In this document: positions 26,018 to 34,791 of the stretch, in pieces
How positions within the stretch are numbered: position 1 is the stretch's first letter
Layout of the letters: each line of letters starts with the position of its first letter
Assembly: GCA_027364575.1 (NCBI GenBank)
Contig: DAHXPC010000002.1
Location: forward strand, 62,001 to 126,000
From: a bacterium
GTDB lineage: Bacteria; Pseudomonadota; Gammaproteobacteria; UBA6186; Azoamicaceae
DNA: 64,000 nucleotides
Reading direction: 5' to 3'
Notes under the pieces: model-generated
What the model saw: the letters and a program-made list of their open reading frames with translations, nothing else
Told to the model about the DNA's origin: nothing
Database searches by the model: none
Program-made: the position numbers and the translations under genes

Positions 26018-26848
26018 ATGTTAATTAATTTTACTAAAATGCATGGCCTGGGTAATGATTTTGTTGTGATTGATCTGATTACGCAATCTTTAAAACTGAA
26101 TTCGGCCCATATTCAACGTATCGCAGATAGAAATCTAGGTATTGGATGTGATCAAGTCCTATTAATTGAGCCTCCTACACGAAAAACAGCCGACTTTTAT
26201 TTTCGTATTTTTAACAAGGACGGCAAAGAAGTTGAGCAGTGTGGTAATGGCATTCGCTGCGCCGCGCAATTTTTCTACGATATGGGTTTTACAAATAGTC
26301 GCACTATACACGCAGATTGCTTAGCGGGCCCGATTACCGCTTTAATAGAAGAGGACGGTACAGTCACTGTGAATATGGGGATCCCCAAATTTATGCCTGC
26401 CGACATCCCTTTTACCACACAGACAGAGGCTATGCTCTATCCCTTAATAATCGAAAACAAAGAAATATCGGTCAGTTTAGTTTCAATGGGAAACCCGCAC
26501 GCCATTTTAAAAGTGCCCAACATTGAAGAGGCGCCTGTCAAAAAACTTGGCCCCCTGATTAGTCAGCACCCCTGGTTTCCCAAAGAAACCAACGTCGGTT
26601 TTCTACAAATCCTCGATCGTTCTCAGGTTCGATTACGCGTTTATGAACGTGGGATCGGAGAGACTTTAGCCTGTGGCTCTGCAGGATGTGCAGCTGTTTG
26701 TGCCGGTATTCGTTTAGGCGTCCTCGATGCGACGGTTCGGGTTGACTTCTTAGGGGGAAGGCTCAAAATCCACTGGCGTGATGCTTTCAGTCCAGTGACT
26801 ATGACCGGGCCTACCGCTTCTGTTTTTATTGGACGTTTTCGCGTTTAA
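26018..26848 (+). CDS. dapF: Diaminopimelate epimerase
   Basis: 276 aa. It converts LL- to meso-diaminopimelate for lysine and peptidoglycan. The two catalytic cysteines are visible at C81 (CGNGIRCAAQF) and C219 (LACGSAGCAAV); the second motif is usually CGSGACAA, here CGSAGCAA. The N-terminus FTKMHGLGNDFVVID is canonical. It lies 46 bases after lptM, and the dsbB ATG is 10 bases after its stop, so lptM-dapF-dsbB is likely one transcript. Confidence 0.97.
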   Translation: MLINFTKMHGLGNDFVVIDLITQSLKLNSAHIQRIADRNLGIGCDQVLLIEPPTRKTADFYFRIFNKDGKEVEQCGNGIRCAAQFFYDMGFTNSRTIHADCLAGPITALIEEDGTVTVNMGIPKFMPADIPFTTQTEAMLYPLIIENKEISVSLVSMGNPHAILKVPNIEEAPVKKLGPLISQHPWFPKETNVGFLQILDRSQVRLRVYERGIGETLACGSAGCAAVCAGIRLGVLDATVRVDFLGGRLKIHWRDAFSPVTMTGPTASVFIGRFRV

Positions 26849-26858
26849 TGGGAGTATC

Positions 26859-27368
26859 ATGAAAAAAAACTTTACCTTTCGCACACTTCTTGTAGGCGGT
26901 GCCCTTGCGAGCACCGCCCTATTAGGGGGCACGTATCTAATAGAATATGGCTTTAAAATTGATCCTTGTCCCCTATGCCTATTACAACGATATGCGCTAT
27001 GGGGGGTCGTTTTATGCTTCTGGCTAGGCGTTTTACAGGTTCATAAAAGTTTGTGGCGTCTTTTATATTGTTTCCTCATTATCCTCTTTAGTACGGCGGG
27101 TGCGCTTATTGCGGGCCGACAGTTATGGATCCAATATCTAACCCCGCCCAATGAAATGGGCGGATGCATAGCCGGTTTTGAAATATTATTTGCTTATAAA
27201 CCATTTTTTGAGGCGTTGAGTGAAATTTTTAGCGCCTCTCCAGACTGTGCCCGAATTGATTTTACAATCCTAAAGCTTCCCTTGTCGGGCTGGGCATTCT
27301 TAAGTTTTGCGGCAATCATTATGTTTTGCGTGAAAATTGTATGGCTACAAATAAAAAGGCGGATATAA
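26859..27368 (+). CDS. dsbB: Disulfide bond formation protein DsbB
   Basis: 169 aa from ATG 26859, which has GGGAG upstream; a TTG 30 bases earlier is inside dapF and unlikely. Four transmembrane helices. The first periplasmic loop pair C37-C40 (CPLC, followed by LLQRY) and the second-loop cysteines (GGCIAGFEI and SPDCARID) are present. The inner-membrane quinone reductase reoxidises DsbA. A DsbA-like protein is encoded at 46150-46890 and LptM, whose partner LptD needs disulfides, is two genes upstream. A GC-rich hairpin (27356-27378) overlaps the stop codon but has no T-run. Confidence 0.93.
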   Translation: MKKNFTFRTLLVGGALASTALLGGTYLIEYGFKIDPCPLCLLQRYALWGVVLCFWLGVLQVHKSLWRLLYCFLIILFSTAGALIAGRQLWIQYLTPPNEMGGCIAGFEILFAYKPFFEALSEIFSASPDCARIDFTILKLPLSGWAFLSFAAIIMFCVKIVWLQIKRRI

Positions 27369-27780
27369 AACCCGCCTTCCCACCTTCATCCTTGAATAAA
27401 GACACTCCGTGTCAACCAAATCCTTTTGGCTTAAATCCTGCCCATCCATCCTGGATACAGCTTCAGAATAACAAATCAAAATATTTATACAAGTCGCTTT
27501 AATTGTAAAAATTTTTTCAAAATAAAAAAATCCGCAAACCCAAAAAATAATTATCCTATAATTTTCAAAGAATTAACATGGAAGCATTTATCGGGCTCTG
27601 TATTTTTGCAACATTATCGGCCTATGGCTTACGCAACTTTAAGTAAATACCTACGCTGCCTGCCTAGATTTCTTAAGTGCCAGCCTCTGCAAAAGCCGAG
27701 AGCCTTGACTTACTTGCAAGGGTGGCTTTAACTAATAATTAGTTAGTCCAAAAAAAGGGCTGTTTAAGGAGGAGCTTCAC
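27369..27780. other. Intergenic stretch between dsbB and rsd
   Basis: 412 bases with no gene I can support. It holds the 3' arm of the hairpin over the dsbB stop, an A/T-rich tract near 27500-27570, and a 22-codon frame at 27578-27646 (MEAFIGLCIF...) that could encode one membrane helix but lacks a convincing ribosome site. A TATAAT at 27557 has no matching -35. Near the end there is a strong GGAGGAG ribosome site for the following gene. Confidence 0.5.
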
Positions 27781-28224
27781 TTGTTGCATCAACAGACATT
27801 TCAAATTACCCCAAGTCCAACCGTCGATCCCTTAATGAAGCAATGGCTAAAGCAACGACAAGATCTATTAGTCCTTTATAGCCAACTAAGCGTGACTAAA
27901 ATTTTCGATACCCCTGAAAAAGAAAATTTGGAATTATTTTGTCAAACTCTCGTAGATTATATTTCGATTGGCCATTTTAAAATGTTTGAAAAAATAGCGG
28001 AGTTTTACCAAAACTATCAGCCCAATGCCGCCGGTCTAGATGGGGAACTCTTAAATAAAATTTTAGAGACAACCGATATTATCTTAGATTTTAACGATAA
28101 GTATCTCGATTTAGATAATTTAAGTGCTTTATCTGAAGATTTATCTCACTTAGGGGAAACGCTAGCGCACAGAATGGATTGGGAAGATGGATTAATCAAA
28201 GCCTATTTACAATTTAATGTATAA
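27781..28224 (+). CDS. rsd: Rsd/AlgQ-family anti-sigma-70 regulator
   Basis: 147 aa. The start is TTG 27781, chosen because an AGGAGGAG site ends eight bases before it and the N-terminus then has family length. Family features are WLKQRQDLLVLYSQL, LVDYISIGHFKMFEKI (the conserved histidine region) and an acidic helical C-terminus. Rsd in E. coli binds RpoD and shifts RNA polymerase towards other sigma factors; AlgQ has a similar role in Pseudomonas. A non-ATG start with a very strong ribosome site may tune dosage. It is convergent with fdxA; an inverted repeat AATACCTAA/TTAGGTATT (28241-28277) spans the junction. Confidence 0.88.
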   Translation: MLHQQTFQITPSPTVDPLMKQWLKQRQDLLVLYSQLSVTKIFDTPEKENLELFCQTLVDYISIGHFKMFEKIAEFYQNYQPNAAGLDGELLNKILETTDIILDFNDKYLDLDNLSALSEDLSHLGETLAHRMDWEDGLIKAYLQFNV

Positions 28225-28257
28225 GGCCTATCCCCAAATAAATACCTAACTAAAGTT

Positions 28258-28584
28258 TTATTCTTTTATTAGGTATTGAAGTTTTTCAGGGATGTCTTTC
28301 CAATCATCGGCATCGGGTAAACCACCCTTATTTCGATTAATAACAGGCCATTTTTTCGACAGTTCCGCATTTAAAGCAATAAATTCTTTCTGCGCCTCGC
28401 CTATTTCATCCTCTGAGCGAATAGCATCTACCGGGCATTCTGGCTCGCATAACGCACAATCTATGCATTCATCGGGATCGATGACCAAAAAATTCGGCCC
28501 TTCTCTAAAACAGTCCACCGGGCACACTTCTACACAATCGGTAAATTTACAACGAATACAGCTTTCTGTTACAACAAAAGTCAT
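28258..28584 (-). CDS. fdxA: 7Fe ferredoxin FdxA
   Basis: 108 aa with the classical seven-iron layout. [18 protein letters not shown] near residues 9-25 binds the 3Fe-4S cluster, with one cysteine of the usual pattern serving the second cluster, and [16 protein letters not shown] near 40-55 binds the 4Fe-4S cluster. The long C-terminal tail ([14 protein letters not shown]) is standard in Azotobacter-type FdxA. AAGGAAG precedes the ATG. It is a soluble low-potential electron carrier; partner unknown. Confidence 0.95.
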   Translation of the reverse strand: MTFVVTESCIRCKFTDCVEVCPVDCFREGPNFLVIDPDECIDCALCEPECPVDAIRSEDEIGEAQKEFIALNAELSKKWPVINRNKGGLPDADDWKDIPEKLQYLIKE

Positions 28585-28692
28585 CGGATTCTTCCTTGTA
28601 GGTAGAAGGTTAACTATTAAGATAGTTTTTTAGCATTTCTCTACCGCCTTTTAGCACATCCTGCTGCATTTCAGCAAGCATGTATAGGGAAT

Positions 28693-29259
28693 TTAGAAAA
28701 TCAAACGCTCAAATGTGCGTAGCGATAAATAAAATAATTCAGATATTGGGCGTTTATTGAATGCCGTAAAAGGTTTGGTTATCAAGCGGGCAGAAACATT
28801 GGCAAGTACCGCTGCTAGCACCCCTGTTAATAAACGATCATCTATCATTAATACACTTTCTGGCGCTCTGCGGGTTAAGCGCAAAATCTGCAATAGGCCG
28901 TCCGGATAAGGCTTTTTTTTGCTAGCCACTATAAAACGAATGCCTGGAAAATGGGTGGAAAAATACTGTATACGCACCAAATTCGGCTTATTCGATAAAA
29001 TAAAGAGGGTTTCAGCTTCGAATACTTGCAAACATTTACTGAGCCAGTTTTCTACGTTTGGCGTTAGCTTGGCTTCCCCATGAGAGGCTAACACGCCATC
29101 AAAATCCAATACTAAAACTTTAATCCCTTGTTTTTTTAGTCTATGTAAATCCAGCTCCACAACGGAATTGCATTGTAAAGTTAAATCCCGATTATAACGC
29201 CTTAAGCTCAGGCGTTGTCTGAATGCCATCGTTAAGGCATACCCAATTCTATAAATCAT
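28693..29259 (-). CDS. YqeG-type HAD phosphatase
   Basis: 188 aa. HAD motif I is VLDFDGVLA near residues 50-58, motif II SNK in LFILSNKPN, the lysine/proline motif KKKPYPDG near 113-120, and motif IV MIDDRLLTG near 137-145. The pattern and size match the YqeG family (HAD IIIA), related to eukaryotic PTPMT/GEP4 phosphatidylglycerophosphate phosphatases. The substrate in this organism is unknown. No ribosome site is evident. It is divergent from ubiK with a 78-base gap. Confidence 0.85.
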   Translation of the reverse strand: MIYRIGYALTMAFRQRLSLRRYNRDLTLQCNSVVELDLHRLKKQGIKVLVLDFDGVLASHGEAKLTPNVENWLSKCLQVFEAETLFILSNKPNLVRIQYFSTHFPGIRFIVASKKKPYPDGLLQILRLTRRAPESVLMIDDRLLTGVLAAVLANVSARLITKPFTAFNKRPISELFYLSLRTFERLIF

Positions 29260-29337
29260 GCGGCAGTGTACGTCATCGTTTATTTCCCGCGCAATGAATT
29301 TGCCTTTTTTTCTTCTTTACGATATCTTAAACGTCTA

Positions 29338-29601
29338 ATGGTACTTAAATCGTTAAATGAATTTGCTCTCCAATTTTCGCAGACTCTTCCCCCGCTTTTT
29401 CACGATGTCAAAAGCGAGTTTGAGGAACAGTTTCGTGTTGGATTAGCACTGGCGCTCCAAAAACTTGATTTGGTAACGCGGCAAGAATTCGATATCCAAG
29501 TTGAAGTGTTGGCAAAAACACGAAATAAACTTGAAAAATTGGAACAAAAAGTTGCTGAACTCGAAGCGCTAAAATTGTCAGCTTCTCCTGAAAAAAATTG
29601 A
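29338..29601 (+). CDS. ubiK: Ubiquinone biosynthesis accessory factor UbiK
   Basis: 87 aa from ATG 29338; an upstream in-frame start exists but gives an atypical leader. The N-terminal helix has SLNEFALQFSQTLPP and FHDVKSEFEEQFRVGLALALQKLDLVTRQEFDIQ, followed by a C-terminal coiled coil (LEKLEQKVAELEAL), the BMFP/YqiC architecture. UbiK binds UbiJ and helps aerobic ubiquinone synthesis, and relatives are virulence factors in Salmonella. No strong ribosome site. Confidence 0.88.
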   Translation: MVLKSLNEFALQFSQTLPPLFHDVKSEFEEQFRVGLALALQKLDLVTRQEFDIQVEVLAKTRNKLEKLEQKVAELEALKLSASPEKN

Positions 29602-29660
29602 TGTAATTTATACAGGTTTTCCTATCCAAAAAAGTAGTCAGTAAGGTATACTAATAATCT

Positions 29661-31646
29661 ATGGAACAATTTCAATATATTTTAATTTTATTAGCATGCG
29701 CAGTCGCTGTCGTTGCTCTTTTTCGCCGTATTCACCTTCCCCCTATTTTAGGCTATCTGTTTGTAGGGATGATCGTAGGACCAGGCGGATTAGCCTTTAT
29801 CCCGAGCATCCAAAATCTTACCTTCTTAGCTGAGTTCGGTGTCGTCTTCCTAATGTTTACCATCGGTCTCGAATTTTCATGGGCCAGAATTGTCACTATG
29901 CGTCGAGCACTATTAGGCCTGGGTGGTATCCAGGTGCTATTGTGCACGCTGGTTGCCGCTTTGGGCGGCTGGTATTTTGGGTTAGCGCCTAAAACTGCCT
30001 TTATAGCTGCGGGTGCACTCGCCTTATCTTCTACTGCGGTCGTGATTAAGCAATTAGCCGAACAACATGAACTCCACACTACCCATGGAAGGCTCTCGAT
30101 TGGCATCCTATTATTCCAAGATTTAGCTGCAGTATTATTTTTAATCCTTATCCCTGCCCTTGTGAATAAAGGGGATAACGCGCTTTTAGTGCCTTTGCTT
30201 TTAGCACTCGCCAAAGGGGTCGGTGTTTGTATCGTGCTAGCCTTATTTGGGCAATGGCTACTACGCCCTTTATTTCATGAAGTTGCAAAATCCCACTCAA
30301 ACGAAGTATTTATGATGGCAGCGCTATTGGTCGCCTTAGGTGCCGCATGGCTTACCCATCATCTACAGTTATCGATGGCATTAGGAGCGTTTCTGGCTGG
30401 ATTAATGTTAGGCGAAACAGAATTTCGGCATCAAATAGAAATCGATATTCGACCCTTTAGAGATGTTTTACTCGGGCTTTTCTTTGTTACCATTGGCGCC
30501 CTTTTACACATTGATACACTGCCGAATCATTGGCACTGGGTAGTTTTCATATTAATTAGCTTAATCGCCTTTAAAGCCGCGCTAATTATGGTGCTTGCCA
30601 GATTGGTTGGGGCAGTCTCCTTAGCAAAGGCTTTCCGTACTGGACTTATTTTGGCACAGGGGGGTGAATTTGGCTTTGTTATTTTAACCGTTGGCATTAA
30701 CCACAAGTTAATTGATCCCATTCAAAGCCAGATTGTGGTTGCAGCCGTTGTATTAAGTATTGTCGTTGCACCTCTACTGATCCGTTATAATAAAGCGATT
30801 GGAAATTGGATTTTTAGAAAACAAGAGGCATCGTTACCGGATGATGAAAGCAAATCGACGCAGCTTGCCGATCACACTGCCGAATTAAAAGATCACGTTA
30901 TTATTTGTGGGTTTGGGCGCGTTGGACAAATTTTAGCGCGCTTTCTAGAACAAGAAAATATTCCGTCTGTGGCACTCGATCTTGATCCAATGCGTATCTC
31001 TTCTTCATCCCTTGCCGGCGAAAATGCGTTTTTTGGGGATGCCAGACGTGCCGATGTGCTTGCCGCTGCCGGTCTGGCACGCGCGCGTATGATAGTTATC
31101 AGCTTCGCAGACGAGACTGCTGCATTAGAAACGTTACGCCATATTCGTTCTTTACGGCTGGACGTCCCAGTTTTTGTCCGTACTCGAAACGACTCTAATT
31201 TAAAAACCTTCCAAGAAGCAGGGGCAACTGAAGTGGTCCCTGAATCTTTAGAGGCAAGCTTAATGCTTGCTTCCCATTTATTATTAATGCTGGGCGTTCC
31301 GGCTTCACGCATATTATTTAAGATCCGAGCCATTCATTCTGATCGATATCGGGTTATTCAAGGATTTTTCAAAGGCACAGATGATCCTACTCTGCTGGAA
31401 GAAGAAGAAACGCGCATGAGCTTGCATGCCATTACCGTTCCAGATAATGCGTATGCAGCTGGAAAAACCATTGAAGAAATTAGTGAACCCGAAACGCCCC
31501 TTGCCGTCAAAGTATTAACTCGCGGCACTGTTCGGTACCCCGATCCTGATCCAAAAATGGTTATTGAAGCAGGCGATGTGCTTGTTCTGCATGCCACGCC
31601 CGAGTCCTTATATTTATTGGGCGAGCGGATCTTAAGAGGTTCTTAA
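29661..31646 (+). CDS. CPA2 monovalent cation:proton antiporter with TrkA-N and TrkA-C (KefB/YbaL-like)
   Basis: 661 aa. About 12 transmembrane helices occupy residues 1-380 (LPPILGYLFVGMIVGPGGLAF, GALALSSTAVVIKQL, LAQGGEFGFVIL). A TrkA-N NAD-binding domain starts near 412 (HVIICGFGRVGQILARFL) and a TrkA-C domain near 575. This is the Kef/YbaL/RosB layout of potassium or sodium efflux with nucleotide control. The absence of a KefF/KefG ancillary gene nearby and the presence of TrkA-C favour the YbaL branch. A possible -10 TATACT lies at about 29647. Confidence 0.9.
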   Translation: MEQFQYILILLACAVAVVALFRRIHLPPILGYLFVGMIVGPGGLAFIPSIQNLTFLAEFGVVFLMFTIGLEFSWARIVTMRRALLGLGGIQVLLCTLVAALGGWYFGLAPKTAFIAAGALALSSTAVVIKQLAEQHELHTTHGRLSIGILLFQDLAAVLFLILIPALVNKGDNALLVPLLLALAKGVGVCIVLALFGQWLLRPLFHEVAKSHSNEVFMMAALLVALGAAWLTHHLQLSMALGAFLAGLMLGETEFRHQIEIDIRPFRDVLLGLFFVTIGALLHIDTLPNHWHWVVFILISLIAFKAALIMVLARLVGAVSLAKAFRTGLILAQGGEFGFVILTVGINHKLIDPIQSQIVVAAVVLSIVVAPLLIRYNKAIGNWIFRKQEASLPDDESKSTQLADHTAELKDHVIICGFGRVGQILARFLEQENIPSVALDLDPMRISSSSLAGENAFFGDARRADVLAAAGLARARMIVISFADETAALETLRHIRSLRLDVPVFVRTRNDSNLKTFQEAGATEVVPESLEASLMLASHLLLMLGVPASRILFKIRAIHSDRYRVIQGFFKGTDDPTLLEEEETRMSLHAITVPDNAYAAGKTIEEISEPETPLAVKVLTRGTVRYPDPDPKMVIEAGDVLVLHATPESLYLLGERILRGS

Positions 31647-31732
31647 GCAAACTGCTTCTAATATTATTTTCATAAAATGCTCCGCTATCTATCCGACTAG
31701 TCAACGCTGACACTTTACCGTATAAAGTTTGC

Positions 31733-33241
31733 ATGACATTAGCAGTTGTATATAGCCGAGCATCGGTCGGTATTGACGCTCCCTTGGTAACCGTTGAAAC
31801 CCACATTTCTACGGGCTTACCCGGATTTACCATTGTGGGTTTGCCAGAAGCCGCGGTTAAAGAAAGTAAGGATAGAGTCAGAAGCGCTATCTTAAATAGC
31901 CATTTTATGTTTCCCAGCAAAAGGATAACCATTAATTTAGGGCCCGCCGATCTACCCAAAGAAGGGGGACGTTTTGATCTGCCGATTGCATTAGGAATAT
32001 TGGCAGCCTCTAACCAAATTCCCATCGATTCCTTTGCGGATTATGAATTTTCAGGAGAGCTTGCTTTATCCGGAGAGCTTAGAGCTATTTATGGTACCTT
32101 ACCTTTAGCGCTGGGGACACGTAAAGCAAAACGAATTCTTGTGATTCCTCTAAGCAATGTGGAGGAAGCAGCGCTCCCCGGGGATAATACTGTCTTGGGC
32201 GCTAACCATTTGTTAGACGTTTGTGCACACATTACCCAACAAAAAATATTGCAACCTTTCATCAAGAAAACCCATTCTTGCAGCCACATACCCCCCTTCG
32301 AATTAGATTTATCAGAAATTAAAGGGCAAATGCATGCTAAACGAGCTTTAGAAATTGCAGCAGCTGGAAGCCATAGTCTTCTCATGATTGGCCCCCCCGG
32401 CACAGGCAAAACGATGCTCGCAAGCCGCATGCCCGGTATTTTACCTTCTCTTTCTATTGAGGAAGCATTAGAAGTCAGTGCTGTTTATTCGCTAACATCT
32501 CATGCTTCCCCGGTGTTAAGTTGGGGAACACGACCCTTTCGAGCACCACACCATACCGCCTCTTCCGCGGCTTTAGTCGGCGGAGGAAGCTACCCACGCC
32601 CAGGGGAAATTTCTTTAGCCCATCATGGTGTTTTATTTTTAGATGAATTACCTGAATTCGATAGACGGGTGTTAGAAGTACTGCGTGAGCCCATAGAATC
32701 GGGTAGCATTCTTATTTCTCGTGCCAACCGCCAAACAGAATTTCCTGCCCAATTCCAATTAATTGCTGCGATGAACCCTTGTCCTTGTGGACATTTAGGC
32801 GATCCCAAAAATACCTGCCAATGCACCCAAGAACAAATTAAACGCTATCGCTCTCGGATCTCAGCCCCGCTTTTAGATCGAATTGATATGCACATTGAAG
32901 TACCTGCCATACCCATAGAAAATTTATCCAACCAAGGCCCGGCAGCAGAAGGGAGCAGTGATGTATTAAAAAGGGTACAAAAGGCTCGAAAAAAACAACT
33001 GGCAAGATCCATAAAGCCAAATGCTAGGCTTTCAGCCAGAGAACTGCAGAAATATTGTTATTTAGATCCCACGACTCAACCCTTTATGAATGTCGCTATG
33101 GAACGCTTACGATTAACAGCACGTTCTTACCATCGCATTTTGCGCGTGGCAAGAACAATTGCTGACTTAAGCAACAGTAAAACCATAGAATTGGAGCATT
33201 TAACAGAAGCACTTTCTTTTAGAAAAATGGATCGTGCTTAA
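31733..33241 (+). CDS. comM: ComM/YifB magnesium-chelatase-like AAA ATPase
   Basis: 502 aa. It has an N-terminal Lon-like domain (HISTGLPGFTIVGLPEAAVKE), Walker A MIGPPGTGKTML near 222-233, Walker B GVLFLDELPEF and a C-terminal Mg-chelatase domain with FQLIAAMNPCPCGHLGD. ComM is a hexameric helicase that drives branch migration during natural transformation; together with PilT it supports competence. The stop TAA (33239-33241) is the first base group of a 48-base sequence repeated before rep. Confidence 0.95.
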   Translation: MTLAVVYSRASVGIDAPLVTVETHISTGLPGFTIVGLPEAAVKESKDRVRSAILNSHFMFPSKRITINLGPADLPKEGGRFDLPIALGILAASNQIPIDSFADYEFSGELALSGELRAIYGTLPLALGTRKAKRILVIPLSNVEEAALPGDNTVLGANHLLDVCAHITQQKILQPFIKKTHSCSHIPPFELDLSEIKGQMHAKRALEIAAAGSHSLLMIGPPGTGKTMLASRMPGILPSLSIEEALEVSAVYSLTSHASPVLSWGTRPFRAPHHTASSAALVGGGSYPRPGEISLAHHGVLFLDELPEFDRRVLEVLREPIESGSILISRANRQTEFPAQFQLIAAMNPCPCGHLGDPKNTCQCTQEQIKRYRSRISAPLLDRIDMHIEVPAIPIENLSNQGPAAEGSSDVLKRVQKARKKQLARSIKPNARLSARELQKYCYLDPTTQPFMNVAMERLRLTARSYHRILRVARTIADLSNSKTIELEHLTEALSFRKMDRA

Positions 33242-33286
33242 TGGATAGACAAAATAGGCTTGTTGTTTTAAAATCCTCTAGTGATG
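33239..33286. repeat. Direct repeat flanking the inserted orphan, left copy
   Basis: It begins with the comM stop and runs TAATGGATAGACAAAATAGG, then CTTGTTGTTTTAAAATCC, ending near GTGATG. It matches 34747-34791 with three substitutions and a 2-base indel. The right copy keeps the same order but ends in the rep start codon, so the repeat is the duplicated comM-rep junction. Confidence 0.85.
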
Positions 33287-33428
33287 TGATAGTGAAGATG
33301 TAACCACTTGACCTCGCACTTAAAAATTAAAATTTTATGCCCGAGCGACCAATTCAGCTTATGTTCTAAACAAGCTATACTATTTACACAATCACATTGT
33401 AATGTAGATTTAATAACTGGAGATGTGT

Positions 33429-34613
33429 ATGGCTGCTATGCTAGAAGAGAGATTAAATAGTTTATCAGAATATTCAAAGTTAGTACTTTTAGGAGAGGGC
33501 GTAGATCTTGGTTTAGAGCTAAACAAAATAATAAAATATGACCAAGAAAAGCTGTATGACGATTATTTTCATTGTCCCTCTTCGGGCCAAGCTTTCATCA
33601 TTAATTCCGAGACACCCCTTTGTATTGCTTGCCGTTTAGGAGAACCATTTTTAATTGAGGATTTACTTAAAAATGGGGCAGAGGCAACTAAACTCAATAA
33701 TGAAGGCCTATCTCCTTTGTGGTTTTTAGCAAGAGGATCAGCCTTATTCTTTTGCAAAGGAATCCCATCATATTTAGATACCAGTCCTCACATAAAAAGA
33801 TTTGCTAAATGCTTCGAAATCTTATTGCAAAGTGTACCAATTTCTTTTTTAAATCAATCATACTCTTTCCCAAACTATTGGGATAGGGAGGCTGATATTA
33901 ATCGAAGATTTACGGTTATGGATTTTTTTGGTTTTATTTGCAATAGAGACGATTACGGTTCCCGTAGTTACCGTAGTTACCGTACAAGTAAGGGTAATGT
34001 GTTTTTGGAAGCAAATTCTTGTAATGAAATTGAGATATTTAATCCACGTTATCCTATGATGGGCATACCGTTTGAAGTGTTAAAACCACTATTAAAAATG
34101 ATGATAAGAGAACTACTGCCTAACCTTAATGAAAAAAAAGAAGCGTTAAACAAGATTAAAAAATTAGTCGAGCCTGCTAAGAATGAAGCTGCACGCACAT
34201 TTATCAAGGCCGAGACAGATGCATTTTCTTCAGTAATCGACTATATGGCAGAACCAGGTCAGTTTTTTTCCGCATCACCTAGTGAGCAAGATATAAATAC
34301 ACTTGTGATATATTTGCGCTGTTGGAAGGAAATATTTGAAGCAGAAGAACAACCTAAACGGCAGATCTTGGAATTGCAAGAAAAGGTAAAAAAATTAGAA
34401 ACTAAAATCCAAGCTTTTGGCTCGAGTACTCAGAAAAAAGATAGTTCACCTTCAAGTGCAGATGCTCACTTTAGTTCACAATCTGCCTCAGTGCATAGCG
34501 CATCAGCCGAGATAATGACACCTGGTTTTAACTTACACCAAAATGCAAAGGCTCAAAGCAAAGACAAGGATGAATCTCTGCCTGATCCCAGCATAAAACC
34601 AAATACAGATTAA
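33429..34613 (+). CDS. Ankyrin-like orphan with coiled coil and Ser-rich tail
   Basis: 394 aa from ATG 33429, which has GGAG six bases upstream; ATG 33423 overlaps that site. The N-terminal part has one or two ankyrin-like units (TPLCIACRLGEPFLIEDLL, KNGAEATKLNNEGLSPLWFL). The middle (about 100-300) is unassigned, with a tyrosine/arginine-rich SYRSYRTSKG. A coiled coil (LELQEKVKKLETKIQAF) is followed by a serine-rich, disordered tail. The gene sits between duplicated copies of the comM-rep junction. It could be an effector; no homologue is recognised. Confidence 0.7.
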   Translation: MAAMLEERLNSLSEYSKLVLLGEGVDLGLELNKIIKYDQEKLYDDYFHCPSSGQAFIINSETPLCIACRLGEPFLIEDLLKNGAEATKLNNEGLSPLWFLARGSALFFCKGIPSYLDTSPHIKRFAKCFEILLQSVPISFLNQSYSFPNYWDREADINRRFTVMDFFGFICNRDDYGSRSYRSYRTSKGNVFLEANSCNEIEIFNPRYPMMGIPFEVLKPLLKMMIRELLPNLNEKKEALNKIKKLVEPAKNEAARTFIKAETDAFSSVIDYMAEPGQFFSASPSEQDINTLVIYLRCWKEIFEAEEQPKRQILELQEKVKKLETKIQAFGSSTQKKDSSPSSADAHFSSQSASVHSASAEIMTPGFNLHQNAKAQSKDKDESLPDPSIKPNTD

Positions 34614-34746
34614 AGAAAATGCACAATTATTTTTAGATTGGGTAAAGGGGACTTTAAAATTTGGTGGGTAAAAGCTAGCCTCGTTTTATGGAAATAAAAA
34701 TGGGCAATAATCAAATTTATATGCCAGGCATACGGGCCCCTTTACA

Positions 34747-34791
34747 TAATCGATAGACAAAATAGGCTTGTCGTTTTAGAATCCCCTGATG
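34747..34791. repeat. Direct repeat flanking the inserted orphan, right copy
   Basis: TAATCGATAGACAAAATAGG, then CTTGTCGTTTTAGAATCC and CCTGATG, whose last three bases are the rep start codon. It is homologous to 33239-33286. The block between the two copies is about 1.46 kb. Confidence 0.85.

Noticed and set aside
27578..27646. 22-codon membrane peptide gene
   Set aside because: No ribosome site or promoter with a -35; too short to support without conservation data.
33239..34791. Insertion sequence or prophage carrying the ankyrin-like gene
   Set aside because: No transposase, integrase or terminal inverted repeats; the flanking repeat is the comM-rep junction itself.
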